A stretch of DNA of 35,201 nucleotides from Deltaproteobacteria bacterium Ga0077550 (GCA_001464385.1 LNFB01000367.1:1-35201); one strand, 5' to 3'; shown: positions 8,957-19,560, counted from the stretch's first letter. Notes: a model not told the origin generated them from the sequence alone. Numbers and translations are program-made.

Positions 8957-9766
8957 TCAGGTCGTCGCGGCCGGGTCGTCGCCCTCGAAGCGGTGGTGCA
9001 GGTGCACCGGCGCCTGCTTCTTGCGAAAGCGCATGTTGAGCACCTCGACCAGCAGCGAGAACGCCATCGCCGCGTAGATGTAGCCCTTGCCGACGTGCTG
9101 CCCCGTGGACTCGGCGACCAGCATCACGCCGATCAGCGTCAGGAAGCTGAGCGCGAGGATCTTCATGCTCGGGTGGCGGTTGACGAAGTCGCCGATCGCC
9201 CCGGCGAAGACGAGCATCACCGCAACCGAGATCAGCATCGCGATCACCATGATCGACACGTGCTCGACCATGCCGACCGCGGTGATCACCGAGTCGAGGG
9301 AGAACACGATGTCGATGAGGATGATCTGGCCGATGATCACCGCGAACGCCCCGCCGCCCCCGGGTCGAGCGGGCGCCGCGGTCTCGTCGTGGACGACCTC
9401 GAGCTTGTCGTAGATCTCGTGGGTGGCCTTGCCGATGAGGAACAGGCCGCCGACGAGCAGGATGAGGTCGCGCCCCGACGGCGCCCACCCCATGAGCGAG
9501 AACAGCGGCTCGGTCAGGCCCATCACCCACGAGATCGCGAACAGCAGGCCCAGGCGGGTGATGAGCGCCAGGCTGAGGCCGATCTGCCGCGCCTTCGCCT
9601 GCTGCTCGCGGGGCAGCTTGCCGCTCAGGATCGAGATGAAGACGACGTTGTCGATGCCGAGCACGATCTCCATCGCGCTCAGGGTCGCCAGGCTCACATA
9701 GGTCTCGGAGTGCGCGAAGATCGAGAGATCCATGGCGGAGTCGACGCCGAGGATGACATGCGCCAC
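8957..9766 (-). CDS. TerC family integral membrane protein
   Basis: The product is 269 residues with about seven hydrophobic segments. The family signatures are MEIVLGIDNVVFISIL near the N-terminus and IILIDIVFSLDSVITAVG in the second half. In both, the Asp of a membrane-embedded G/S-x-D-N/S motif is conserved, as in proposed metal-ion transporters or exporters (TerC, Alx, MeeF/MeeY relatives). The ion here cannot be told from sequence; Mn2+ export is known for some relatives. The ATG at 9766 gives 11 more residues than an in-frame ATG at 9733 (MDLSIFAHSE), and the latter matches the usual family start better. Neither has a clear Shine-Dalgarno sequence. The C-terminus is polar and His-rich (HLHHRF). 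Confidence 0.9.
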   Translation of the reverse strand: MAHVILGVDSAMDLSIFAHSETYVSLATLSAMEIVLGIDNVVFISILSGKLPREQQAKARQIGLSLALITRLGLLFAISWVMGLTEPLFSLMGWAPSGRDLILLVGGLFLIGKATHEIYDKLEVVHDETAAPARPGGGGAFAVIIGQIILIDIVFSLDSVITAVGMVEHVSIMVIAMLISVAVMLVFAGAIGDFVNRHPSMKILALSFLTLIGVMLVAESTGQHVGKGYIYAAMAFSLLVEVLNMRFRKKQAPVHLHHRFEGDDPAATT

Positions 9767-9826
9767 CGCGACGGCCCACCGCGCGGCGGGGTACGACGGA
9801 TTATCTGATCATTCACGCGGAGAAAT

Positions 9827-10933
9827 CTAAGTATCGTCGGCGGCCGCCAGCGGGTGGACGACGATGTTGCCGACGTGGGCGCCGGCCCACTTCGCGTGCA
9901 TGGCCGCGGGCAGGGCGGACAGCGGGAAGGTGGCGCCGACGTGCGGCCGCAGCTCGCCTGCGTTGGCCCACGCGAGGATCGACGCGAGCCGCTCGGACCG
10001 CACGCTCGGGTCGCGGTGCACCGAGATGGCGGCCGGCGAGCCGAGGACGTCGAGGCCCTTCATCAGGATGAGGTTGGTCGGGAGCACGTTGGCCTCGCGG
10101 CCGCCGCGGGCGGCCTGCGGAGTGCTCGACCACCCGACCACGACGAACCGCGCGCCGAAGGCCGCGGCGCGCAGGGCCTCGATCGACGCGGCGCCGCCGA
10201 GGGGATCGTAGATCACGTCGGCGCCGCGACCCTCGGTCAGGCGCTTCACCTCGGCGGCGAAGCGCGGGGTGTCGCCTGCGCTCTGCAGCAGGTGGTCGGC
10301 GCCGTACGCCCCGACCTTCGCGAGCTTGGCGACCGAGCGCCCCACCGCGATGACGGTGGCGCCGAGGCGCTTGGCGAGCGCGACCGCGGCGAGGCCGGTG
10401 GATCCCGTGGCGCCGAGGACCAGCACGGTCTCGCCGGGCTGCACGCGCGCGCGGTGGACGAGGGCGTGGTAGGCGGTCTCCGAGCCGCCGAGCAGGCACG
10501 CGCCCTCGTCGAACGACAGCGGCGCGGGCAGGGGCAGCACCGCATCGGCCGGGGCGACGGCCCACCGCGCGAAGCCACCCCAGCGGCGGTGGTCGCCGAG
10601 CGATCGCGGGCCGGTGCGCAGGCCGTCGGCGATCACGCGCGCGCCGACCTCGACGCTGGTGACCGCCGCGCCGCGCCACACGACGACGCCGGCGTACTCG
10701 AGCCCCGGGGTGTAGGGCGGCTCGGGGACGTGCTGGTACTGGCCGCTCGTCATCAAGAGATCCACCCAGCCGACGTTCGCGGCGTGGACCTCGACGAGCA
10801 CGTCGTCGGCGGCGAGGTCCGCCGGATCCGGTCGCGGCTGCGGCTCGAGCTCCACCGCGTCGTCGATGCCCGCGAGCGGCGAGGTGGCGAGGGCGCGCAC
10901 GACGGCGCACAGGCCGGTGGATCCCGAGGTCAT
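9827..10933 (-). CDS. Zinc-free MDR oxidoreductase, quinone-reductase-like
   Basis: The product is 368 residues, of the medium-chain dehydrogenase/reductase superfamily. The N-terminal GroES-like domain has PGLEYAGVV and VEVGARV. The nucleotide-binding domain has VLVLGATGSTGLAAVALAK, of the type seen in NADPH:quinone reductase and crotonyl-CoA reductase relatives. The GHE motif and the zinc-ligand Cys cluster of alcohol dehydrogenases are absent, so it probably works without zinc. The substrate is unknown, but an NADPH-dependent enone, quinone or acyl-CoA reductase is likely. The ATG at 10933 lies 7 nt after a minus-strand -10 element (TATCCT), and there is no Shine-Dalgarno sequence. It is divergent from the SUKH-like gene at 10961 with only 27 nt between start codons. 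Confidence 0.9.
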   Translation of the reverse strand: MTSGSTGLCAVVRALATSPLAGIDDAVELEPQPRPDPADLAADDVLVEVHAANVGWVDLLMTSGQYQHVPEPPYTPGLEYAGVVVWRGAAVTSVEVGARVIADGLRTGPRSLGDHRRWGGFARWAVAPADAVLPLPAPLSFDEGACLLGGSETAYHALVHRARVQPGETVLVLGATGSTGLAAVALAKRLGATVIAVGRSVAKLAKVGAYGADHLLQSAGDTPRFAAEVKRLTEGRGADVIYDPLGGAASIEALRAAAFGARFVVVGWSSTPQAARGGREANVLPTNLILMKGLDVLGSPAAISVHRDPSVRSERLASILAWANAGELRPHVGATFPLSALPAAMHAKWAGAHVGNIVVHPLAAADDT

Positions 10934-10940
10934 CTTCGGG

Positions 10941-10946
10941 AGGATA
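10941..10946 (-). promoter_or_regulatory. -10 element of the MDR oxidoreductase gene
   Basis: The minus strand reads TGATATCCT: an extended -10 (TGn) with TATCCT, 7 nt before the ATG at 10933. Transcription would be expected to start at or next to the A of the start codon. It shares the bases GATA with the opposite-strand element. Confidence 0.6.
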
Positions 10947-10950
10947 TCAT
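10945..10950 (+). promoter_or_regulatory. -10 element of the SUKH-like gene
   Basis: TATCAT fits TAnnnT and lies 10 nt before the ATG at 10961. It overlaps the divergent -10 element at 10941-10946 within the palindrome GATATC (10943-10948). Confidence 0.55.
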
Positions 10951-10960
10951 CCGCGCGACG

Positions 10961-11473
10961 ATGGCCGACTTCGACACCGCGTTCCCCCCCGTGCTCACCG
11001 AGCTCCACGCCCTGCCGTTCGACTACGCCGACGGCGAAGGTATGGACTTCGAGCCGTACGACGCGTTCCAGCCCGCCGGCGAGAACGCGTCGTGGATCCG
11101 GGCGTGGACCGGCAACGACGACCTCGACGGCGCCGAGTACCGCGTCTTCGGTCAGGACGGCACGGGCGGCTACGCGGCGTTCTGGTTGGTGCGACCGGGC
11201 GCGGCGCTGCTCGAGCAGCCGATCGTGTTCTTCGGATCCGAGGGCGAGCTCGGGATCGTCGCGCGCAACTTCGCCGACTACCTGTGGCTGCTCGCCGGTG
11301 GCCAGGGCCCGTACGAGGCGGTCGCGGGCTACGGCCGCGCGCCGAATGCCGCCTTCACGGAGTTCGCCGAGCGCCACGCGCCCGGGGCGGCCAAGCCCGC
11401 GGCCGAGGTCCTCGCCGACGCGGCCGCGGAGTTCCCGACGTTCGAGGCGGACATCCGCGCGCTGGTTCGCTAG
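10961..11473 (+). CDS. SUKH/SMI1-KNR4-like protein
   Basis: The product is 170 residues, acidic, with no signal peptide or membrane segment. The central part (EYRVFGQDGTGGYAAFWLV, then PIVFFGSEGELGIVARNF and DYLWLLAGG) has the strand and helix pattern of SMI1/KNR4-like (SUKH) domains: a G-x-x-A-FW strand, a GSEGE turn and an F-x-x-YLWLLA helix. In bacteria these domains often serve as immunity proteins to toxins, but many stand alone with unknown roles. No toxin gene is adjacent, so an immunity role is not supported. It is divergent from the MDR gene. The stop codon lies inside the first unit of a 14-nt tandem repeat. The family call is by pattern only. Confidence 0.7.
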   Translation: MADFDTAFPPVLTELHALPFDYADGEGMDFEPYDAFQPAGENASWIRAWTGNDDLDGAEYRVFGQDGTGGYAAFWLVRPGAALLEQPIVFFGSEGELGIVARNFADYLWLLAGGQGPYEAVAGYGRAPNAAFTEFAERHAPGAAKPAAEVLADAAAEFPTFEADIRALVR

Positions 11474-11522
11474 CGCTGTGTCGCTAGCGCTGTGTCGCTA
11501 GCGCTGCGTCGCTGGCGTTCGC

Positions 11523-11523
<1 letters not shown>
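11468..11523. repeat. 14-nt tandem repeat, three good copies and one decayed
   Basis: CGCTAGCGCTGTGT occurs at 11468-11481 and 11482-11495, with one substitution at 11496-11509, and a decayed fourth unit reaches 11523. It begins over the stop codon of the SUKH-like gene and ends at the stop of the convergent outer-membrane gene. Each unit contains overlapping palindromes (GCTAGC, AGCGCT). Confidence 0.85.
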
Positions 11524-12692
<1,169 letters not shown>

Positions 12693-12794
12693 GGGCGCTC
12701 GGGCGTCCCTATGCGGGTGGCCCGAGCTTGGGTTGGTTCGGCTGCTCGAGGGCCGAAACCGGCCCCACGGCCACGCGGTGGGGGATTCCTGCGA

Positions 12795-14213
12795 TCAGCC
12801 GTCCGAGTAGAACACCACGACCTCGCCGCCGGAGTCCGGGGATCCACCGGCGGTCACCGCGACGACGTCGGCGATCGTGTCGCCGTCGAGGTCGCCGGCC
12901 GCGATGCCATAGGGGTAGCCCGTCACCGCGAGGTCGAAGACCTCCTGGGGGCTGAAGGCGAAGTCCTCGCGGCCCATGATCGTGCTGATCGATCCGCTGT
13001 TGTTGACGACGGTCACGTCAGCGCAGCCGTCGAGGTCGAAGTCGGTCGCCGCGATCGCGAGCGTGTCGCCCTGCACGGTGAGAACGACCTCGTCGCCCAG
13101 GGCGCCGGTGCCGTCGCCACGGCGGGCGATCACCGTCGCGCCCCCGGTCGACGCGACGTCGAGGAGGCCGTCGCCGTCGAAGTCGGCGACGGAGAGATCG
13201 ATCGGCGTGCCCTCGGAGCTCGGATAGCCGACGCCGGCCGCGAAGACGCCGGTGCCGTCGCCGAGCAGCACGACGATGTTGCTGCCGCCGTCCGCGAACA
13301 CGATGTCGCCGTCGCCGTCGCCGTCGAGGTCACCGCCGCGCGCGACGTTCACCGCCGCGACACCGCCGTACGGGGTGTTCGCGCCGAACGTCTCGGCAGG
13401 CGTGGCCAGGGCGACGACCACCCCGGTCTGGGCGGTGCCGAGGATGTCGCGTCGATCGTCGCCGTTCACGTCGAACAGCTCGGCGTTCCAGTCGCTCGCG
13501 CCGGGGTAGGAGGTCGGGGCGAGGAACGTGCCGTCGCCGTTGCCGCGCCAGCGGTAGACCGCCGCGGTGTACTCGCCACCGCCGGTGAGGAAGACGCCCG
13601 AGCCGATGACGTCGACGGTGGCGTCGGAGATCGGCGCCGCCGCGACCTTCACCGCGAGGAACGTCCCCGGGAGCTTGGCGGGCTCGGCGAGGGCGCCGTT
13701 GCCGGTGCCGAGCATCACGTAGATGCCGCCCTGCTGCGGGTCGTCGCCGAAGTCCGAGAGCAGGAGATCGTTGGTGCCGTCGTCGTCGACGTCGACGATC
13801 GCGGCGCCCTGCGTGTTGTGGAGCTGCGCGACCTCGACGCCCGCGCCGAGCGGCGGCGCGTCACCGGCGAACACGCCGTCCTCGCAGGCGACGACCGGTC
13901 CGGTCGAGCCGCCGTCGCTGCTCGAGTCGACGTTCGCGGTGGTCTCGGCGTCCGTGTCGGTCGCGGTCGCGGTCGCCGTTGCCGTCGCCGTCGCCGTCGC
14001 CGAGGTCGCGCTGGTCGCCGAGGAGGTCGGGGAGGTGGCGGAGCTGTCGTCGGTGGACGGCGCCGACGTCATGCCGGTCATCGACGTCTCGGTGCCGCTC
14101 GACGTGCTCCCGCCGCCCTCGGCCGTGCTCGAGGGATCCGCAGGGTTGAAGCAGCCGAACAGGGCGCAACCGGCCAGGGTGCCACCTGCAAGGGAAATCG
14201 CGGACGTACGCAT
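12795..14213 (-). CDS. FG-GAP/VCBS-repeat lipoprotein
   Basis: The product is 472 residues. It begins with a lipoprotein signal (LAGC, Cys16, or LFGC, Cys21). Residues about 23-110 are a Ser/Thr/Ala linker including an Ala-Thr dipeptide run. The rest is a beta-propeller of FG-GAP type, with six Ca2+-binding D-x-D/N-x-D-G-like loops: DVDDDGTND, DVNGDDRRD, DLDGDGDGD, DFDGDGLLD, DFDLDGCAD and DLDGDTIAD. Such proteins sit on the cell surface or in the periplasm and bind proteins or sugars; the ligand is unknown. The start is the ATG at 14213, which places the lipobox correctly. Long open frames upstream are GC artefacts. It is divergent from the esterase gene at 14295. Confidence 0.88.
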   Translation of the reverse strand: MRTSAISLAGGTLAGCALFGCFNPADPSSTAEGGGSTSSGTETSMTGMTSAPSTDDSSATSPTSSATSATSATATATATATATATDTDAETTANVDSSSDGGSTGPVVACEDGVFAGDAPPLGAGVEVAQLHNTQGAAIVDVDDDGTNDLLLSDFGDDPQQGGIYVMLGTGNGALAEPAKLPGTFLAVKVAAAPISDATVDVIGSGVFLTGGGEYTAAVYRWRGNGDGTFLAPTSYPGASDWNAELFDVNGDDRRDILGTAQTGVVVALATPAETFGANTPYGGVAAVNVARGGDLDGDGDGDIVFADGGSNIVVLLGDGTGVFAAGVGYPSSEGTPIDLSVADFDGDGLLDVASTGGATVIARRGDGTGALGDEVVLTVQGDTLAIAATDFDLDGCADVTVVNNSGSISTIMGREDFAFSPQEVFDLAVTGYPYGIAAGDLDGDTIADVVAVTAGGSPDSGGEVVVFYSDG

Positions 14214-14282
14214 GCGCCGGAGGGTCTCATCGACGTGGGGCCGCGGCAACCGGCCCATGTCGCGGGCCCCGTGCACTCGCGG

Positions 14283-14288
14283 TACGCT
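14283..14288 (+). promoter_or_regulatory. -10 element of the CE1 esterase gene
   Basis: TACGCT (TAnnnT) ends 6 nt before the ATG at 14295 and no Shine-Dalgarno sequence is present, so the mRNA is probably leaderless. No -35 hexamer is recognised. Confidence 0.6.
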
Positions 14289-14294
14289 GATTCG

Positions 14295-15365
14295 ATGAAC
14301 CCGCGAACGCGACACCGCTCGACCCGGCGCTCGGCGCGACGGATCGCGTGGCTCGTCGCCGGACACTTCGTCGGTCCGGGCCTGATGTCGATGTCGGCGT
14401 GCAGCGACGACGGCGTCCCGGCCGACGGCGACGCGACCGGTGGCGCGCCCGAGAGCACCGCGGCGTCCGAATCCCTGTCCGACGGCGTCGATGCAGCGAC
14501 GGCGGATCCGAGCGACGGCGGGCTCGCGTCCTCGGGCGACGCATCCGCCGACACCTCGGCGGGCGCCGGCGACACCGGCACGGGCACCGCGCCCGAGGGC
14601 ACCGCCGGCTGCGGCCTGCCCTACGCCGGGGAGGCCGTCGTCGAGTCGTCGATCGACGTCGACGGGGTGTCGCGCACGTTCATCCTGTCGGTGCCGGCCG
14701 GCTACGATCCGGCGGTGCCGATGCCGCTGGTGTTCGCGTGGCACGGCCTCGGGGGCAACGCCCAGCTCGCGCGGCTGTACTTCGACGTCGAGCAGGAGTC
14801 GGCGGGCCAGGCGATCTTCGTGTACCCCGATGGTCTGCCGCAGGCGAGCTCGGGCGGCGCGACGGGCTGGGACCTCGCGGACGACAGCGCCGACGTGCGC
14901 CTGTTCGACGCGCTGCTCGAGCAGACGTCGAGCACGCTGTGCCTCGACCCGGCGCGCATCTTCAGCACGGGCCACAGCTTCGGCGGCTACATGAGCAACG
15001 CGCTCGGGTGCTTCCGCGCCGATGTGCTGCGGGCGACAGCTCCGGTCGCCGGCGGTCCGCCGTTCGGCGCGTGTCAGTCGGGTCGCGTCGCGGCATGGAT
15101 GACCCACGGCACGATGGACGGCGTCGTGCCCTTCGCCCAGGGGCAGGCCGCGCTCGAGGGCGTGCTCGCCCGCAACGGCTGTGGCTCCGATCCGATGTCG
15201 GTGCCGCCCGATCCGTGCGTCGGCTACGACGGCTGCGACCCCGACTACCCGGTGACGTGGTGCGCGCACGACCTCGCCGATCAGGACGGGCACCTGTGGC
15301 CGCCCTTCGCCGCCGCGGCGATCTGGGGCTTCTTCGCCGGGCTCCCCGCGCCGGCGAGCCCCTGA
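14295..15365 (+). CDS. Secreted lipoprotein esterase, LpqC/polyhydroxybutyrate-depolymerase-like (CE1)
   Basis: The product is 356 residues. A basic N-terminus (RRSARRIAW) and hydrophobic segment end in MSAC (Cys36), a plausible lipobox. Residues about 37-110 are an acidic Ser/Gly/Thr linker. The catalytic domain has the alpha/beta-hydrolase pattern FAWHGLGGN (oxyanion region), GHSFG (nucleophile Ser), HGTMDGVVP (acid) and DGHLWP (His). This matches the LpqC/feruloyl-esterase/PHB-depolymerase group, which cleaves polyester or aromatic esters outside the cytoplasm. The Cys-rich C-terminal part (NGCGSDP...CVGYDGCDP...WCAH) suggests disulfides. The acyl-CoA dehydrogenase gene follows after 25 nt but has its own -10 element. 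Confidence 0.87.
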   Translation: MNPRTRHRSTRRSARRIAWLVAGHFVGPGLMSMSACSDDGVPADGDATGGAPESTAASESLSDGVDAATADPSDGGLASSGDASADTSAGAGDTGTGTAPEGTAGCGLPYAGEAVVESSIDVDGVSRTFILSVPAGYDPAVPMPLVFAWHGLGGNAQLARLYFDVEQESAGQAIFVYPDGLPQASSGGATGWDLADDSADVRLFDALLEQTSSTLCLDPARIFSTGHSFGGYMSNALGCFRADVLRATAPVAGGPPFGACQSGRVAAWMTHGTMDGVVPFAQGQAALEGVLARNGCGSDPMSVPPDPCVGYDGCDPDYPVTWCAHDLADQDGHLWPPFAAAAIWGFFAGLPAPASP

Positions 15366-15378
15366 GGCGCGGCTGCGG

Positions 15379-15384
15379 TACCGT
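15379..15384 (+). promoter_or_regulatory. -10 element of the acyl-CoA dehydrogenase gene
   Basis: TACCGT (TAnnnT) ends 6 nt before the ATG at 15391, the same spacing and GG prefix as at 14283. It lies within the 25-nt gap after the esterase stop, implying independent transcription. Confidence 0.55.
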
Positions 15385-15390
15385 CGCGCA

Positions 15391-16532
<1,142 letters not shown>

Positions 16533-16536
<4 letters not shown>

Positions 16537-17111
16537 CGCATGCCCTCGTGCCAGCGCGGCAAGTCATCGCTCGCCGGCCTGGCCGGCGGCGGGCCGTCGC
16601 AGGGCTCGTTGGGCACCGCGATCTCGCCCTTGACGTGCTGCACCACCGGCGGCGGCGGAGCGGTGATGCCGCCCATGATTGGTTGGGGCGGTTGGGGCGG
16701 TTGGGGCGGCTCCACCTCGACCATCGGCGCCTCGCCCATCTTCGGTCGAAGCTCGGGCTCCGGATCCACGCGCGGCACCACGTGCTCGATCGCGGGCTGC
16801 TGGCGGAGGTTCGCGTGGGTCGGGTTGTCGTGGGGCGTGCACGCGGCCAGCGCGAGGCCGGCGACGGCGACGCCGACACGGACTGCCTCGGGGCGGAACC
16901 GGATCCGGCCCTCGCGATCGGCGAGGTAGCGGACGCAGATCCGCTGCCCGGCGGTGGTGGCGAGCAGCTCCCGGGCCTCGCGCTCGGTCATCGCCGCGAG
17001 GTCGTGCACGTCCTTGGCGCAGCTGTGGCAGAAGCGGCCGCGGGCGCTCGGGTCCATCGCGTCCCAGTCCTCGTGGCAGGGGCTGGCGATGGGCAGGTGC
17101 AACGACGTCAT
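16533..17111 (-). CDS. Small Cys-motif protein with one membrane segment and Pro-rich tail
   Basis: The product is 192 residues. The N-terminus has the pattern C12-x3-W-x2-M-x8-C28-x2-C31 (CHEDWDAM, then GRFCHSCAKDVHDL), a motif I recall from uncharacterised proteins of Bacteroidota and myxobacteria. It looks like a metal or redox site. A helix (MTEREARELLA) follows, then a hydrophobic segment at about 77-91 ending in Cys91, then a Pro-rich tail with Gln-Pro-Pro repeats. The Cys domain probably faces the cytoplasm, with the Pro-rich part outside. Function unknown. An 8-bp hairpin (17113-17131) abuts the ATG. Its TAA overlaps the TAG of the convergent acyl-CoA dehydrogenase, so there is no room for a terminator between them. 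Confidence 0.78.
16681..16709 (+). repeat. Three-copy 9-nt repeat with G-quadruplex potential
   Basis: GGTTGGGGC is repeated three times on the plus strand, which is the template strand of the minus gene, and encodes the Pro-Pro-Gln repeats. Runs of G4 and G2 alternate, so an intramolecular G-quadruplex is possible. Confidence 0.7.
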
Positions 17112-17112
17112 G

Positions 17113-17131
17113 CCCGGTGCAACGCACCGGG
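17113..17131. other. Hairpin directly before a start codon
   Basis: CCCGGTGC and GCACCGGG flank a 3-nt loop, one base before the ATG (17111) of the minus-strand gene. In RNA it would sequester the translation start; as DNA it could be an operator. There is no other evidence for either. Confidence 0.5.
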
Positions 17132-17176
17132 GCCCGCGGGCGATCTGGGCCGCGGGCGCGCGCGGTGCAGACCGAC

Positions 17177-17219
17177 GAAAACGGGCGCCGAGGGCCGAGA
17201 TGCGGCCTTCGACGCCCGT
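17177..17219 (-). terminator. Rho-independent terminator after the DUF4331 gene
   Basis: On the minus strand ACGGGCG (17219-17213) pairs with CGCCCGT (17187-17181). Inside it, after one mismatch, nine further pairs (one G-U) close a 5-nt loop. The stem is followed immediately by TTTTCG. It begins 36 nt after the DUF4331 stop, so it ends the HupE-lipoprotein-DUF4331 transcript. Confidence 0.85.
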
Positions 17220-17255
17220 CCTGACCGCGGGGGCGCGGTCGGGGTCGGCGGGGAC

Positions 17256-18535
17256 TTAGAGCGGGTTGCCCGAGTGGGGCGAGGCCAGGTACGGCATGTC
17301 GTCGCCGAAGGCCAGGTCGTTCGCAGCGACGCCGTCACCGAGCGCACCGCCGTTGTTGCAGAGCACCGTGAGCAGCGTGTCGGTCACGTCGTCCTCGAGC
17401 CGGCGGCCGTTCGGGAAGCCCGAGTTGGCGTAGGTCTGACCCTGGGCGATGTTGATGCGCAGCAGGTCGGCGGCGGCGGTGCCGTTGGGCGAGAGCAGGC
17501 CGACGATGTCGAGGCGACCATCCGCAGGCGTCGGCGCGCAGCCGGCGTTGAGCACGAGGTTGAGCAGACCGGGGAGCTCGGGGTCGAGGATGTAGCTGCC
17601 GAACGACGCGACGTCGTCGACCGGAGCGCCGCGGTTGAACGCGTTCTTGTCCTGCAGCGGGATCACGGCCTCGTTGACCAGCGGCCACGCGAGGCGCGAC
17701 ACCTGCTGCCAGCCGCCGAAGTTGCCGTCGTCCTGGTTGCCGTTGCGGATCGTGACGATGGGGCGCAGCGCGCGGGCCCACACGCCGGCGACCGCGTTCG
17801 GGGCCGTGGAATCGACGGGGCGTTGCTGGTACTGCGCGACGTCGTCGATCGGGACCTCGAGCACCAGCGACATGACATTCACGCCGTCGGTGGTCGGTGC
17901 GCCGCCGACCCCGAGGAGGTCGAACACGTGCAGGTCGACGCGAACACCGTCGCGCCGTCGGTGGCCTCGACGATCGCCTGCTGGGCGACGCCCTCGTAGC
18001 TGTCGTCGGGGAAGCTGCGGTCGCCGACGTTCCACGGCGCGACCGGGGCACCGGTGACGATCTTGTCGACGTGCTTGTTGCCGTCGATGTCCCGGTAGGC
18101 CTTGTAGAGGTCGTAGGTCTGGATGACGTTGAGGTTGGGGCTGTCGATGTCGTCGACCGGGCCGACGTTGTAGAGGAACGTGCCGCCGTTCTTCACCTGG
18201 GTCTTGAACGCGAAGTGGTACGTCACGTCGGTCTGCGCGTCGCCGTCGTTGTCGATGCGGAACTCGTACCGGACGTTGTCGGAGAACTTGTAGAAGTTCG
18301 GGCCCGACGACGGGATGAGCAGCGGCACGTAGTTGGCGACGAGCACCAACCGGTCGGGATCGCTGGGGCTGATGAAGGTGTAGACGTCGGTGTTGTCGGC
18401 GAACTGGTCCTCGGCGATGGCCGGGGCTTCGCGGTGGCTGGAGGCCTGCGCGGCGCCCGGGAGCGCCACGAGGGCGGCCGCGGCGGCGAGGGTCGAGACG
18501 ACGGCGGGGACGACGGGGCTGAACTGCGTCTTCAT
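17256..18535 (-). pseudogene. DUF4331 family exported protein, frameshifted
   Basis: The ATG at 18535 has a good Shine-Dalgarno sequence (GGAGAT) and starts a Sec signal peptide ending AQA, followed by SSHREAPAIAEDQ, the classic DUF4331 start. The first frame runs for 218 codons but after about 17939 becomes Cys/Ser-rich and unrelated. In another frame VDLHVFDLLG resumes DUF4331-like sequence to the TAA at 17256, with NAVAGVWARALRP, TIRNGNQ and a Cys-poor C-terminus. At the join (VFA to VDL) about eight residues typical of the family, an AG-x-R-DDPFF-like motif, appear to be missing. A short deletion that is not a multiple of three fits. It could be a true mutation or an assembly error. Codon bias and a functional terminator suggest recent damage. 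The family is exported and of unknown function. Confidence 0.82.
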
Positions 18536-18558
18536 GATCGGGATCTCCTGTGGGGTCT

Positions 18559-19560
18559 TCACTCGAACGTGGCGATGTAGATGGCGTCTTCGCTGGCGAT
18601 CGCCATGACCGGGGCGTTGCGCGCGGCGGCGACACCGGTGGGCGACTGCAGGTCGGGTTGATCGAGGACTTCCTTCGCGCCGGTCTCGGTGTTCGCCGAG
18701 ATGAGGAACGCCTTGCCCTCGCCGTTGGTGGCCGGGACGATCGCGGTCGTGCCACCGGGCACCAGCGACACCGCGCCGGGGCGGCCCATCGTCACGCCGG
18801 ACAGCGCCGTGCTGACGTCGCCTTCGGCGGTGATGGCGAAGAGCGAGCCTTCGCCCTCGTCGCCGCGCGCCGCGAAGTCCATCACCCAAGCTACGCCCTG
18901 GGCGTCGACGTGGATCCCTGCGGGGCTCACCAACGGCGCGCCTTTGTGCACGGTGGTCGCGGCGCCGCCGACCGGGTCGACCCGGAACACCGCGGCCTCG
19001 CCCGCGTCGGTGAAGCCGGCGACGAGCAGCGACGCGCAGTCGTGGCTCATCACGACGCCCGTGGCCCGCGAGATGCCGGCGGCCGCGAGCTTGCTCGGCG
19101 CGCCGCCCGAGCTGGCGATGCGGTACACGCCGCCGTTTCGCTTGGCGGCGTGGCCGACGTCGCCCGCACCGATCTCGGTTTCGGCGGGCGCGCTGCCCAT
19201 GTCGGTGACGAAGATCGTGTCGCCGTCGCACGAGGTCGCGACGTCGGAGGGGTAGAGGATCGGCGCACCGGCGTGCAGCGACTCGAGGCTCTTCGACGCG
19301 ACGTCCAGCGAGAACACCGTGGGCACGCCCATCGGGTCGTAGGCGAGGACGTAGAACGTCTCGCCGTCGGGGCTGACGGCGACGGCACCGGCGTTGGTGA
19401 AGCCCTCGTCCGCGACGCGCTCGAGGGCGGTGGGGGCGGCGGTCGGGAGGCTGTCGTCGCCGTCCGATCCGCAGGCGATCGTCGCGGCGACCGTTGCCAT
19501 GAGGGCCAAGCGGCCCGTCAGGGCCCAAGGGCCCGCATTGATGTGACTACTGCGATGCAT
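18559..19560 (-). CDS. Beta-propeller lipoprotein (SMP-30/NHL-like)
   Basis: The product is 333 residues. The start ATG at 19560 has an excellent Shine-Dalgarno sequence (GGAGG, 4 nt away); an ATG at 19587 is less suitable. The signal sequence ends in a lipobox (TIAC, about residue 30), followed by a short acidic linker. The rest is built of repeated four-strand blades: VAVSPDGETFYVLAYD, VATSCDGDTIFVTDMG, VVMSHDCASLLVAGF, IHVDAQGVAWVMDFA, VSLVPGGTTAIVPAT and VAAARNAPVMAIASE. This is the pattern of six-bladed propellers such as SMP-30 or NHL proteins. Ligand or activity is unknown. The DUF4331 gene starts 23 nt downstream and the HupE-like gene lies 118 nt upstream on the same strand, so the three probably share a transcript. 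Confidence 0.85.
   Translation of the reverse strand: MHRSSHINAGPWALTGRLALMATVAATIACGSDGDDSLPTAAPTALERVADEGFTNAGAVAVSPDGETFYVLAYDPMGVPTVFSLDVASKSLESLHAGAPILYPSDVATSCDGDTIFVTDMGSAPAETEIGAGDVGHAAKRNGGVYRIASSGGAPSKLAAAGISRATGVVMSHDCASLLVAGFTDAGEAAVFRVDPVGGAATTVHKGAPLVSPAGIHVDAQGVAWVMDFAARGDEGEGSLFAITAEGDVSTALSGVTMGRPGAVSLVPGGTTAIVPATNGEGKAFLISANTETGAKEVLDQPDLQSPTGVAAARNAPVMAIASEDAIYIATFE

Noticed and set aside
10961..11473. SUKH-like protein as an immunity gene of a toxin system
   Set aside because: No toxin, polymorphic-toxin cassette or secretion gene is adjacent; its neighbours are a housekeeping-type oxidoreductase and an outer-membrane protein.
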